Shown here piece by piece: positions 26,682 through 34,934 of a stretch of DNA of 64,000 bases. The notes beneath the pieces are model-generated. The model did no database searches and was not told where the DNA came from. It saw nothing but the letters and a program-made list of their open reading frames with translations. A program made the translations under genes and the position numbers. Source of the stretch: Amycolatopsis nivea (GTDB lineage: Bacteria > Actinomycetota > Actinomycetes > Mycobacteriales > Pseudonocardiaceae); the NCBI RefSeq assembly GCF_004522235.1, contig NZ_SDLT01000013.1, forward strand, positions 141,832 through 205,831, in the 5' to 3' direction. The first letter of the stretch is position 1. Every line of letters begins with the position of its first letter.

Positions 26682-27595
26682 CCGGATTGCGGGCCGGAGT
26701 CGACATCGGCGGGACGAAAACCCTGGTGGTGGTGTGCGACGAGGAAGGAAGGGAACTGGGTTCGGCGTCCGCCCCGTCGCAGTCGCACCGGGGCGGCGCG
26801 GCGATCCTCGACCGCGCGGCGGAGCTGATCAGCTCGTTGGTGCCGGACCACGCGGCGCTCGCCGGGGTCGGCGTCGGAGCGGCGGGCGTTGTCGACCCAG
26901 TGACCGGAACAGTGCTGGTCACCGGGGATTCGTTCACCGGATGGGCGGGCACGCCGGTCAACGCCGAGCTGTCCGCCCGGCTCGGCGGGGTGCCGGTGCG
27001 CACCGTCAACGACGTGGACGGATTCCTGCTCGGCGAGTTGCTGCCGGGCGAGCGGAACGTGCTCGGCGTCGCGGTCGGCACCGGGGTCGGCGGCGCGCTG
27101 TTCGTCGACGGGCGGCTGCTGTACGGCGGCGCGACCGGGGCCGGCGAGATCGGGCACGTCGGCCGCTACGGGGAGGAACTCTGCACCTGCGGGCAGATCG
27201 GACATCTCGAGGCGTACGCGTCCGGACGCGCCTTGGCCCGCCGTTATGCCGAAGCGACCGGCCGGACCCGCACCGCGGAAGCGATCGCCGGGGAAGCGCT
27301 CGCCGGGGATCGAGCCGCTCAAGCGGTGTTCACCGACGCGGGCCGGTTCCTCGGCCAGGCGATCGCGCACGCGGCCGGACTGCTCGGCCTCGCGACCTGC
27401 GTGCTCGGCGGCTCGGTGGTCCGGTCCTGGGCGCTCCTGGAGAAACCGCTGCGGGAAGCGCTGGCGGAACAGCCGCTGCTGTCCGGGGAACCGGTGGCGA
27501 TCCGGCTCTCCCGGCACGGGGCGAAATCCGTGGCGCTGGGCGCGGCCGGCCTCACTGCCGGTATTCACCGGCTACCGGACGTGAGCAACCCCTAA
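26678..27595 (+). CDS. ROK-family sugar kinase
   Basis: 305 residues from GTG 26678, overlapping the ATPase stop (GTGA). There is no DNA-binding domain. The ATP phosphate loop is DIGGTKTLVVVCDEEG, the catalytic acid lies in VNDVDGFLLGE, and GTGVGGALFVDGRLLYGGATGAGEIGH follows. The zinc motif reads CTCGQIGHLE: the last cysteine of CxCGxxGCxE is replaced by histidine. Expected to phosphorylate glucose, N-acetylglucosamine or N-acetylmannosamine in the cytosol. A sugar kinase at the end of a peptide-type importer operon points to a glycopeptide or amino-sugar substrate. Confidence 0.88.
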   Translation: MTGLRAGVDIGGTKTLVVVCDEEGRELGSASAPSQSHRGGAAILDRAAELISSLVPDHAALAGVGVGAAGVVDPVTGTVLVTGDSFTGWAGTPVNAELSARLGGVPVRTVNDVDGFLLGELLPGERNVLGVAVGTGVGGALFVDGRLLYGGATGAGEIGHVGRYGEELCTCGQIGHLEAYASGRALARRYAEATGRTRTAEAIAGEALAGDRAAQAVFTDAGRFLGQAIAHAAGLLGLATCVLGGSVVRSWALLEKPLREALAEQPLLSGEPVAIRLSRHGAKSVALGAAGLTAGIHRLPDVSNP

Positions 27596-27741
27596 ACCAG
27601 TCCTCTGTGGACCATCGAGAAAACCGTGGCCTCGGGGTATACGCTGTCGGGCACCGACGGAGCCGGGGGCAACGATGCGCGCGAAGCTGGACGGAACGGG
27701 ACAGGCGAGAGACCCCGCGCGTGAGCGTGGTCTCCACCCCG

Positions 27742-27770
27742 CTGACAGCAGGTGACTTGGTCTATACCAT
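27742..27770 (+). promoter_or_regulatory. Promoter with DasR-like (dre) operator
   Basis: CTGACA (27742-27747), a 17-nt spacer and TACCAT (27765-27770). The sequence TGGTCTATACCA at 27758-27769 differs in one base from the DasR core TGGTCTAGACCA and overlaps the -10. A weaker copy, TGGTCTCCACCC, lies at 27728-27739. DasR is the GntR/HutC regulator of N-acetylglucosamine use and secondary metabolism in actinomycetes; another HutC-type regulator could also use such a site. Confidence 0.5.
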
Positions 27771-27812
27771 TCCGGTGATCATTTCCCGTCCGGTGGCCAA
27801 CGAGGGGATCCC

Positions 27813-28757
27813 ATGCCCGTCATCAGGCGCAATATCGTCCCGCTCCGGTATTCCGACCCGAGCGTCGTCGCTTACGTGCGCAGCCCGAGCGACTGGATGG
27901 TGTCCAATTGCGGCTGGATCCGGGGCCGGGAAGGCGTTCTGCTCGTCGACACCTGCGGTACCGAACGCGACACGCTCGACCTGGTCAGCGACGTCCGCAA
28001 GTACTCGACCGTCGAAATGCCGCTCACGCTCGTGCTGACCCACGCGCACGGCACCCACCACAACGGGGCCGGGGTCGCGCTGCGCAACGGCGGCCGGATC
28101 CTCGCCGCGCCCACCGCGGTGCCGATCATCCGGTCCGGACCGCAGTGCGACGAGGAGATCTTCGCCTGCGCGAACTGGGGCAAGCTCGAGGCGCCGCGGC
28201 CCGAGGCGGTGCACGCGGTGATCGAACCGGTCGAGGTGGACCTCGGCGGCGTCGTCGTGGAGGTCGTCCCATTTCCTGGGACCGCGCACACCGACGGCGA
28301 CCTCGTGCTGTTCGAACCGCGCACCGGCACGCTCTTCACCGGCGACCTGCTGTCGGTCGGGTCGACGCCGTTCGCCGTGCACGGTTCGGTCCCGGGCTGG
28401 CTGACCGCATTGGACTGGCTCGACAAAATGTTCCCGGACGTCCGCACCTTCGTGCCCGGACACGGCGGGCTCAGCCATCCGGGCAGTTTCCCGGTCGCGG
28501 TGCTGCGCACGTATCTGCATTGGCTGCTCGACGCGACCGCGAGCGCGGGCACGCCGGACTTCGCCGAACTCGCCACGATCGCCCGCCGCCGCTGGCCCAC
28601 GTGGACAGTCCCGGAACGGCACATCGGGAATCTGCTGCGCGCGCACGCCGACCAGCACGGGGAACAGCTCCCGTCGGCCGAAGCGATGCGCGCGATCCGC
28701 GACGCCGCGGGCGGCAAGATCGATCTGGACACGCTGCTCGGACTCGGCAAGTCTTAA
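27813..28757 (+). CDS. Metallo-beta-lactamase-fold protein with altered zinc motif
   Basis: 314 residues from ATG 27813, with GAGGGGA upstream. The fold is shown by LLVDTCGTERDTLDLV, the zinc motif region LTHAHGTHHNGA, PGTAHTDGDLVLFEPRTGTLFTGDLL and VPGHGG. The usual HxHxDH is here HAHGTH: the aspartate that helps bind the second zinc is threonine. Remaining histidines (GTAHTDGD, PGHGG) are kept, so a mono-zinc hydrolase or oxidoreductase is plausible. The C-terminal 75 residues are helical. The substrate is unknown; the DasR-like operator suggests control by amino-sugar status. Confidence 0.85.
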   Translation: MPVIRRNIVPLRYSDPSVVAYVRSPSDWMVSNCGWIRGREGVLLVDTCGTERDTLDLVSDVRKYSTVEMPLTLVLTHAHGTHHNGAGVALRNGGRILAAPTAVPIIRSGPQCDEEIFACANWGKLEAPRPEAVHAVIEPVEVDLGGVVVEVVPFPGTAHTDGDLVLFEPRTGTLFTGDLLSVGSTPFAVHGSVPGWLTALDWLDKMFPDVRTFVPGHGGLSHPGSFPVAVLRTYLHWLLDATASAGTPDFAELATIARRRWPTWTVPERHIGNLLRAHADQHGEQLPSAEAMRAIRDAAGGKIDLDTLLGLGKS

Positions 28758-28825
28758 CGCCGGGAAATCGATTCCCCGAAGCGGTCGACACGGCTCTTTC
28801 CCGGCACCGGCTCCGTTCCCGAAGT

Positions 28826-28882
28826 GGTCCGTGAAGGGCTCCTTGCGGGAATCTGATTCCTTCAAGGAGCCCTTCACGGACC
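28826..28882. terminator. 20-bp-arm inverted repeat between convergent genes
   Basis: Perfect 20-nt arms (28826-28845, 28863-28882) with a 17-nt loop that itself can pair (ggaat/attcc). It lies between the metallo-beta-lactamase-fold gene and lsr2, which converge, so a bidirectional terminator is the simplest reading. The perfect arms also suggest a dispersed repeat family. Confidence 0.7.
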
Positions 28883-29017
28883 TCGGTATCGCGTCGAGGC
28901 CGGGAGAACGCGCTATTTCCCCCTGGCAGCCAGAAGGGCGCCGCCGGGATTCCCGGCGGCGCCCGCACCGCTGATCAACTGCCGCGGCCCCCGCGGCACA
29001 GCTGCCGAAAAGAACGC

Positions 29018-29419
29018 TCAGGCGCTGGCCTTCTTGCGCGTCGCGCGCTTGCGAGCCGGCTTGGCCGGAGCCTCGGTGTCGCGCTCCTCGTACGCCTTCA
29101 CGATCTCCGCCGGGAGCCGGCCCCGGTCGGACACGGTGAAACCGTTGTTCTCGGCCCACTCGCGCATCGCCTTGTTGCGCTCGCGGTCCGCGGCGGTCGA
29201 AGCCGGCCGCGGGGACTGCCCGGCGGCCATCCGGACCTTGCGGCCGCCGACCCGGCGCGAGGCGGCGACGTAGCGGGCCAGCTCTTCCCGAAGTGCGGCA
29301 GCGTTGTCTTCGGACAGGTCGATCTCGTAGCTCACGCCGTCAAGACTGAACGGGACGGTCTGTTCGGCGATGCTGCCGTCGATGTCGTCCACCATCTCGA
29401 CATGGACTTTTTGCGCCAT
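29018..29419 (-). CDS. lsr2: Lsr2 nucleoid-associated protein
   Basis: 133 residues from ATG 29419. The N-terminal dimerisation/oligomerisation domain is KVHVEMVDDIDGSIAEQTV. The C-terminal DNA-binding domain has WAENNGFTVSDRGRLPAEIVKAY with the RGR AT-hook-like core. A lysine/alanine-rich tail (PAKPARKRATRKKASA) follows. Lsr2 is the actinobacterial H-NS analogue: it bridges and silences A+T-rich DNA. Acts on the nucleoid; actinomycetes commonly carry more than one copy. Confidence 0.95.
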   Translation of the reverse strand: MAQKVHVEMVDDIDGSIAEQTVPFSLDGVSYEIDLSEDNAAALREELARYVAASRRVGGRKVRMAAGQSPRPASTAADRERNKAMREWAENNGFTVSDRGRLPAEIVKAYEERDTEAPAKPARKRATRKKASA

Positions 29420-29661
29420 GATTCGCGTTCCTTCACCTTCTACAGGATGTGCCTGCGATTACCCTATCGTGTCGAGTGACGGTACGCGCAGCGCGACTCC
29501 ATTCCGGTTCCGCCGCCCGTGCTTTCCCGGCCGGTTCCCGAACACCTTCGGCGCCCAATCCGCGACGCCGCGCACAGTTCCGGCGCACTGGAAAATTTCC
29601 AGTATCGCGGTATTCGCACGCGGTTTCCCGCTGAGCGGACGGAAGAGCGGGCCTGAAACGA
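29420..29661. other. Intergenic region upstream of lsr2
   Basis: No credible gene. It must hold the lsr2 promoter; a GATAGGGTAAT stretch on the minus strand near 29457-29468 is the only -10-like sequence seen. The overlapping short frames lack ribosome sites and gene-like codon use. Confidence 0.5.
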
Positions 29662-29697
29662 CCGAAGGCCACCGGGGCGAAACCCGATGGCCTTCGG
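29662..29697. terminator. Hairpin terminator of the phosphoesterase gene
   Basis: 15-nt arms (29662-29676 and 29683-29697) with one G-T pair and a 6-nt loop, 23 bp past the stop of the minus-strand phosphoesterase gene. Confidence 0.75.
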
Positions 29698-29719
29698 CGG
29701 TGCGAGGAGAAAACGCGAG

Positions 29720-31345
29720 CTAGTTCCGCCCGGCGGGCGCACCCGTGCGCGGGTCGAGCGGAAGCTTGCCCGCCTGCGGCCACCAGAAGTTGAACATGTT
29801 CCAGAGTCCGCCCGCGCGAGTGTCGAACGAGCCGTTGCCGACCCGGCCGGAGAACCAGTTGTCCTCGATGAACTTCAGCACCGAGGTCTGGTCGGTCCGG
29901 GTGTGGTCGACATAGTTCACCTTGCTGTAGGGCGAGACGACCAGCAGCGGCAGCCGCGGGCCGTAGCCGCAGCGGTCGGCGTGGCCGCCGAGCCCGGCCG
30001 GCTTACCGGTGCACACGGCCTGGTCCTGCGACGCGTCCTGCGAACCGTTGACGATCTTCGGGTTCTCGTGGTCGTACCAGCCGTCGGAGTCGTCGTAGGC
30101 GAGCACGATCGCGGTCGAACGCCACTCCGGCGACTGCTGGATCTTGTTGATCTCGTCCACGACGAAATGCTGTTCGTCGAGCGGGTCGGAATAGCCCGCG
30201 TGCCCGTCCTGGTACTCCGGCGCCTTCAGGAAGCTCACCGCGGGCATCGAACCGGCCTTGAGCGCGGCGTCGAAATCGCTCGTGTCGTACTGGTGGTTGG
30301 CCTGGTCGGTCTGCCCGATCGCCTGCACCGAGGACGGCGGCAGGTGGTGCGGGTTCGAAGTGGACTTGTAGTACTGGAACGGCTGGTGGTGCGGGCTGTA
30401 GTCCACGGAGGACTGATTGCCGACGTTCGCGTGCTTCTGCCCGCAGACCGCGTAGCCGTTCTGGGTGCCGGTCGGCTTGAAGCCGCCCTGGAACCAGCCC
30501 CACGTGACGTGCCGGTCGTTCAGCAGGTCGCCGACGTTGCGGCCCTGCATCGCGCCGAGGTTGTCCTTCGCGGTGTGGTTCTTGTCCGAACAGTCGTCCC
30601 ACGCCGGGTCCGGGTCGTTGATCACGGTGCCGACGCCGTCCTGGTCCGGCGACGCGACGACGTACGGGTCGCTCTTCGGCTCGTGCGTGACCGGGTCGAC
30701 GGCCTGGATCCCGTGCGTCTGCCCGGAGATCAGGTTGATCGCGCCCGGGGTGGACGGGCCGAAGACGGTGTTGAACGAGTTGTCGCTCATCGAGTAGTGC
30801 TGCGCGTAGTTCCACATGCCGGTGACGGTGTTGCCGTCGTAGTAGTCCATGACCAGGCCCGGCTCGCCGAACAGGACCGGCTGGCCGGTGCACTTGTCGG
30901 TCTCGGTCTTCTCGACGAACTTGTCCATCTTGCCGCCGTTGAACGCGGCCTGCTCGGCGCCGTAGCTGTGGTTCTGGTCGCAGGTGAGCGCCTGGTCCGG
31001 CCCGAGCCGCTTCGGGTTGTAGGCGTTCGGGTTCCGCGTCAGCAGCTTCTCGTCGAGGCCGTTGACCTTCGGCGTGTTCTTCGCGGCCTGGAACGGGGTG
31101 CCGTTCTCGTTGGTGGCCTTCGGGTAGGTGCCGAAGTAGTGGTCGAACGAGATGTTCTCGCCGAAGATCACCACGACGTGCTTGATCGGGGTGAGCGTGG
31201 GCAGCCACGACGCCGGCAGCGAGTGCAGCGGCTGGGCCTGCGCGGACGACGCCGCGGACCCGGTGACGATCGCGAGCACGGCCGCCGAGACGAGCGCGCC
31301 CGCACCGAGCAGGCGACGGCGCCGCCTGCCGAATGCTGTGTCCAC
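29720..31345 (-). CDS. Secreted alkaline-phosphatase-superfamily phosphoesterase (phospholipase C/AcpA type)
   Basis: 541 residues from GTG 31345, with AGGAGG 7 nt upstream. A Sec signal peptide (RRRRRLLGAGALVSAAVLAIVTGSAASSAQA) is cut near residue 36. The phosphoesterase family motif is VVVIFGENISFDHYFGTYP, followed by DNSFNTVFGPSTPGAINLI, AYDDSDGWYDHENP and LPLLVVSPYSKVNYVDHT, which carry the metal ligands. Members include bacterial phospholipase C and acid phosphatases and act outside the membrane. It lies 44 bp behind efeB on the same strand and is probably in the same operon, perhaps linking phosphate and iron scavenging. Confidence 0.88.
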   Translation of the reverse strand: MDTAFGRRRRRLLGAGALVSAAVLAIVTGSAASSAQAQPLHSLPASWLPTLTPIKHVVVIFGENISFDHYFGTYPKATNENGTPFQAAKNTPKVNGLDEKLLTRNPNAYNPKRLGPDQALTCDQNHSYGAEQAAFNGGKMDKFVEKTETDKCTGQPVLFGEPGLVMDYYDGNTVTGMWNYAQHYSMSDNSFNTVFGPSTPGAINLISGQTHGIQAVDPVTHEPKSDPYVVASPDQDGVGTVINDPDPAWDDCSDKNHTAKDNLGAMQGRNVGDLLNDRHVTWGWFQGGFKPTGTQNGYAVCGQKHANVGNQSSVDYSPHHQPFQYYKSTSNPHHLPPSSVQAIGQTDQANHQYDTSDFDAALKAGSMPAVSFLKAPEYQDGHAGYSDPLDEQHFVVDEINKIQQSPEWRSTAIVLAYDDSDGWYDHENPKIVNGSQDASQDQAVCTGKPAGLGGHADRCGYGPRLPLLVVSPYSKVNYVDHTRTDQTSVLKFIEDNWFSGRVGNGSFDTRAGGLWNMFNFWWPQAGKLPLDPRTGAPAGRN

Positions 31346-31389
31346 TGAGGATTCCTCCTGGTTTCGCGGGGTGGGGATCGGGGCGCGCC

Positions 31390-32586
31390 TCAGGCGAGGA
31401 GCGCCCGGCCGAAGTGGTCGCCGGGACCGGTGACGCCGGGCAGCGCGAAGAAGTAGCCGCCGCCGAACGGGGAGATGTAGTCGACGAGCGGTTCGTCGAT
31501 CAGCCGTTTCTGCACCGCCTCGAACTGGCGCTCGAGGTCCTGCTGGTAGCAGGTGAAGACGAGGCCCATGTCGAGGTTGCCGTTGGCGTCGACCCCGCGG
31601 TCGTAGTTGACCGCGCGGCGCAGGATCCGCTGTCCGTCGGTCTGCGGGGTGCGCGGATTCGCCTTGCGGATGTGGCTGGTGAGCGGGATGACGGTGCCGA
31701 TCGGATCGTCGGCGTACCGGGGTTCGTCCTGTTCGGACGCTCCGTCCAGCGGCGCTCCGGTGTCCCGGCGGCGGCCGAACATGTTCTCCTGCTCGGTGAT
31801 CGAGACCCGGTCCCAGAACTCGACCAGCATCCGGATCAGCCGGATCACCTGGTAACTGCCGCCGGCCGTCCACGCGGGCTCGCCCGCCCCGGACACCCAC
31901 ACCAGCCGGTCCATTTCGGACTCGCCCGGATTCGCGGTGCCGTCCTTGAACCCCATCAGATTGCGCGGCGTGCCGGACGGCCTGGACGGTGAACTGAAGC
32001 CGTTGATCTTCCAGCGCAGCTGCATGCCGCCGCGCGTCGCACGGGTCAGGTCGCGCAGCGCGTGCAGCACGGTGTCGGTGTCGCTCGCGGACAACGTGAG
32101 CGACAGGTCGCCATGGCATTGCGGGGCGTCGAGCGCGTCGTTGGGGAACATGGTCATCGGCTTGAGCTTCTTGGGCTTGCGTTCGGCCAACCCGTACCGT
32201 CCGTCGAAAAGGGACGATCCGACGCCCACGATCACGCCAAGATCGCTCTGCGGCACGACCGGGCCGAGCACCCCCGAGTCAGCGGGCGGGGCGGTAATCC
32301 CGAGCGCGGCCGGAGCACCGCCGTTCGTGAGAAACCGCGCGCGGTCGGTGATTTCCTGGAACAACTGCGTCAACTCGGCACGATTCTCGGCGACCACGTC
32401 AAAGGAGGCGATCACGCTCTGCGCCGGCGGTTGGCGGAGAATCGCCGCCTGCCTGGGACCGTGGAAGGGAACGGTTTTGGGTTCTTCGCTCGCGCTCGCC
32501 GCCACCCCTATTCCGGCAGCCGCGGTAATCCCCGCGCCGACGACCGTGCGACGCAGGAAGGACCGGCGAGAGGACTCCGTCGTCAC
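31390..32586 (-). CDS. efeB: Deferrochelatase/Dyp-type peroxidase EfeB
   Basis: 398 residues from GTG 32586; the start overlaps the efeO stop. A twin-arginine signal (SRRSFLRRTVVGAGITAAAG) exports it folded with haem. Dyp hallmarks are MGFKDGTANP (distal Asp) and TSHIRKANPR (proximal haem His). EfeB oxidises or strips iron from haem outside the membrane and works with EfeO and the EfeU permease. No efeU is present in this window. Confidence 0.92.
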   Translation of the reverse strand: MTTESSRRSFLRRTVVGAGITAAAGIGVAASASEEPKTVPFHGPRQAAILRQPPAQSVIASFDVVAENRAELTQLFQEITDRARFLTNGGAPAALGITAPPADSGVLGPVVPQSDLGVIVGVGSSLFDGRYGLAERKPKKLKPMTMFPNDALDAPQCHGDLSLTLSASDTDTVLHALRDLTRATRGGMQLRWKINGFSSPSRPSGTPRNLMGFKDGTANPGESEMDRLVWVSGAGEPAWTAGGSYQVIRLIRMLVEFWDRVSITEQENMFGRRRDTGAPLDGASEQDEPRYADDPIGTVIPLTSHIRKANPRTPQTDGQRILRRAVNYDRGVDANGNLDMGLVFTCYQQDLERQFEAVQKRLIDEPLVDYISPFGGGYFFALPGVTGPGDHFGRALLA

Positions 32587-33752
32587 GAGATCCTCCTGGG
32601 CTCCGCGATCGCGGCGATCGGCGCGAGCAACTCGGTCAACTCGCTGACGTCGGCATTGAGCTTCTGCCGCTGCGGCACGGACAGCTGGCTGACCGGCGTC
32701 CACGAGTTGTCCGGCCTCTTGGCACTGTCGAGTGCGGCCTTGGTGCGTTTCATCCAACTGTCCACCTTGGACAGTCCCGGATAGCGCGGAGCGAGAACCG
32801 GACGCAACACATCGAGGACCGCCTGGGTCCCGTCGAGGTTCGCGCGAGCGGTGGCTAGGTTGGTGCCGCTGCCGTAATCGGTGCGGGCGGTCAGTTCGAA
32901 TTGCAGGGTGTTCTCCACGATCTCGTGCGCGCGCAGACCGAGGTCGTTCGGATCGACCTGACTGTCCGCAAAGGACTTGCGGAGTTTCTGCACGTCGCTG
33001 TCCAGCTGCTCGGCCACCGGCGCGAGGGCGGCGAGGTCTTCGTTGTGCCACAAGCCGGATTCGAGCCGGTGGAACCCGGTGAAGTCCGGGCTCTTGATTC
33101 CGTCGGGCAGGCCGGCGGCGGTGCCGTTGATGGCCTTGTCGGAGTCGCCGAAGGCGTTATAGGCCGCGCCAAGCCGTTCGTAGTCGAGATGCGCGACGAG
33201 CCAAGCGCTCTGACTCGCGCCGCGATCGTTGGCGCGAATGGCGTCCTTTACCTTGCCGACGTCGGCGGCCAACTGGCCGAGTCCTTGCGTCACATGGGCT
33301 TGATAGGACTTCAACGGTCCGAGCAGATCGTTCTGCGTCACCGGCGCGACGCCCGGACCACGTTCGGCACCGCCGCTCACCGTGACGGTCGGTCCGACAA
33401 TCGCCGACGAATCCTCGGGGAGACAACGGAATGCGTAACCGCCATTGCCGAGCGTGACCTGCATCGGCCGGGTCGTCCCGCTGCCCAGTCCCTCGACCTC
33501 GCCGTAAACCACCCCGGTCGCCGGGTCGATCAAATCCACCTCGGCGGTCACGGTTCCGGTGTTGTGCAGGCGAAAGGTCTGCACCCCGGCTCGCGGATCC
33601 GCCCAGCCCTGCCCGCAGGCCGACCGGGAAATCTGGATCTCCGGATCCTGCGCCGAAGCCCCGTCGGGCCAGACCGCGAACGCGATCCCCGCCGCGACGA
33701 CCGCGATCGCGACCCCACCGCCGATCCAGCGGGCACGCACAGACCCCGGCAC
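32583..33752 (-). CDS. efeO: Iron uptake protein EfeO (cupredoxin plus M75 imelysin domain)
   Basis: 389 residues from GTG 33752, chosen because GGAGG lies 5 nt upstream; a GTG at 33764 would add 4 residues with no ribosome site. An N-terminal membrane segment (WIGGGVAIAVVAAGIAFAVW) anchors or exports it. A cupredoxin-like domain (about 40-130; SACGQGW, FRCLPED) is followed by the M75 domain with the metal motif GFHRLESGLWH (HxxE). EfeO binds iron in the envelope. It is followed by efeB (4-bp overlap) and the phosphoesterase. The usual first gene, efeU, is missing here. Confidence 0.9.
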   Translation of the reverse strand: MPGSVRARWIGGGVAIAVVAAGIAFAVWPDGASAQDPEIQISRSACGQGWADPRAGVQTFRLHNTGTVTAEVDLIDPATGVVYGEVEGLGSGTTRPMQVTLGNGGYAFRCLPEDSSAIVGPTVTVSGGAERGPGVAPVTQNDLLGPLKSYQAHVTQGLGQLAADVGKVKDAIRANDRGASQSAWLVAHLDYERLGAAYNAFGDSDKAINGTAAGLPDGIKSPDFTGFHRLESGLWHNEDLAALAPVAEQLDSDVQKLRKSFADSQVDPNDLGLRAHEIVENTLQFELTARTDYGSGTNLATARANLDGTQAVLDVLRPVLAPRYPGLSKVDSWMKRTKAALDSAKRPDNSWTPVSQLSVPQRQKLNADVSELTELLAPIAAIAEPRRIS

Positions 33753-34083
33753 TCTTTCCTCCACTCACACGTTCGGGCTACCGGGACGGAATTATGCGTG
33801 CGGAAAGTGAAGAAACCCTGGCCGAGAACGTCGCCTACCCGGGAATTCACCAGGACTTCAACCAAAGAACGGAAGAAGCCGGACATAGCCGCCAAAGCGT
33901 GTGGTAATGGCTGCCCGATTTGCCGGAAATGAACACTCTCAAGCCGTGTCCGGATCATTCGGAATGTCCGGTACCAGGCAAGGGGAGGTCTCGCAGTGCC
34001 GGTCTCGCCAGGGTCTCCCGGACGTCCAGAAATCCCGTCAGCCTGTGTCCGTACCTGCTTCCACAGCAAAGGAACGAAGACCC
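33753..34083. other. Divergent intergenic region efeO-SDR
   Basis: 331 bp with no credible gene; an in-frame extension of the SDR to 33901 lacks a ribosome site. CATAAT on the minus strand (33796-33791) is a good -10 for efeO about 40 nt before its start, without a clear -35. GTCCGG recurs three times at 33945-34020. No Fur/DmdR-type iron box was recognised. Confidence 0.45.
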
Positions 34084-34875
34084 ATGGCGGACACTCACTC
34101 AGACCTGTTCGACCTGAGCGGGAAATGCGCACTTGTCACTGGCGGCACCAGAGGCATCGGGATGATGATCGCGCGCGGCCTCCTGCAAGCAGGCGCTCGC
34201 GTCATTGTCAGCTCACGCACCGCAGACGCGTGCGCCGAGGCAGAGCGTCAACTGTCCGAATTCGGCGACGTCCAAGCCATTCCCGCCGATCTGTCCAAGC
34301 ACGACGAGTGCCAGCGCCTCGCCGACCTGGTCACTGCCAGCTCGGACCGCCTGGACATCCTCGTCAACAACGCGGGAGCGATGCGACGCGAGCCGCTGGA
34401 GACGTTCCCGACCGAAGCCTGGGACGCCGTCCTCGACCTCAACCTCAAATCGCCGTTCTGGCTGGTCCAGGCACTGCTCCCGGCACTGCGCAAGGCAGGC
34501 ACCGCCGACGACCCCGCCCGGATCATCAACATCGGCAGCATCGCCGCCATCCACGTCGCCGAAGCACCCAACTACTCCTACGCCAGCAGCAAAGCCGCAC
34601 TCCACCAACTCACCAGGGTGCTCGCCAGGGAACTGGGCCCACAACACATCACGGTGAACGCGGTAGCCCCCGGCGTGTTCCCGTCACAGATGATGGCGGC
34701 CACCATCGACGCCATCGGCGACACGATCGCGGCGAAAGCACCGCTACGCCGGCTCGGCCGCGACGACGACATGGCAGGCGTCGCCGTGTTCCTCGCCAGC
34801 CGAGCCGGGTCCTACCTGACCGGTGCCATCGTCCCGGTCGACGGCGGCACCGCCACCACCGCCTCGGGCACCTAA
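34084..34875 (+). CDS. Short-chain dehydrogenase/reductase
   Basis: 263 residues from ATG 34084, with AAGGAACG upstream. Classical SDR motifs: cofactor site VTGGTRGIGMMIARG (Arg suggests NADPH), NNAGAMRREP, catalytic Ser in NIGSIAAIHV and YSYASSKAALH (Tyr-x3-Lys). It ends PGVFPSQMM... with the usual VDGGTATT tail. The family resembles RhlG/3-ketoacyl reductases; substrate unknown. An MmyB-type XRE regulator starts 59 bp downstream on the same strand, a pairing often seen in actinomycetes. Confidence 0.9.
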   Translation: MADTHSDLFDLSGKCALVTGGTRGIGMMIARGLLQAGARVIVSSRTADACAEAERQLSEFGDVQAIPADLSKHDECQRLADLVTASSDRLDILVNNAGAMRREPLETFPTEAWDAVLDLNLKSPFWLVQALLPALRKAGTADDPARIINIGSIAAIHVAEAPNYSYASSKAALHQLTRVLARELGPQHITVNAVAPGVFPSQMMAATIDAIGDTIAAKAPLRRLGRDDDMAGVAVFLASRAGSYLTGAIVPVDGGTATTASGT

Positions 34876-34934
34876 CGGGGTACTGGCAGGGCCTCCCTTC
34901 GGCCGCGGGCAGGGCTTACCGTGAAAGGGTGGCC

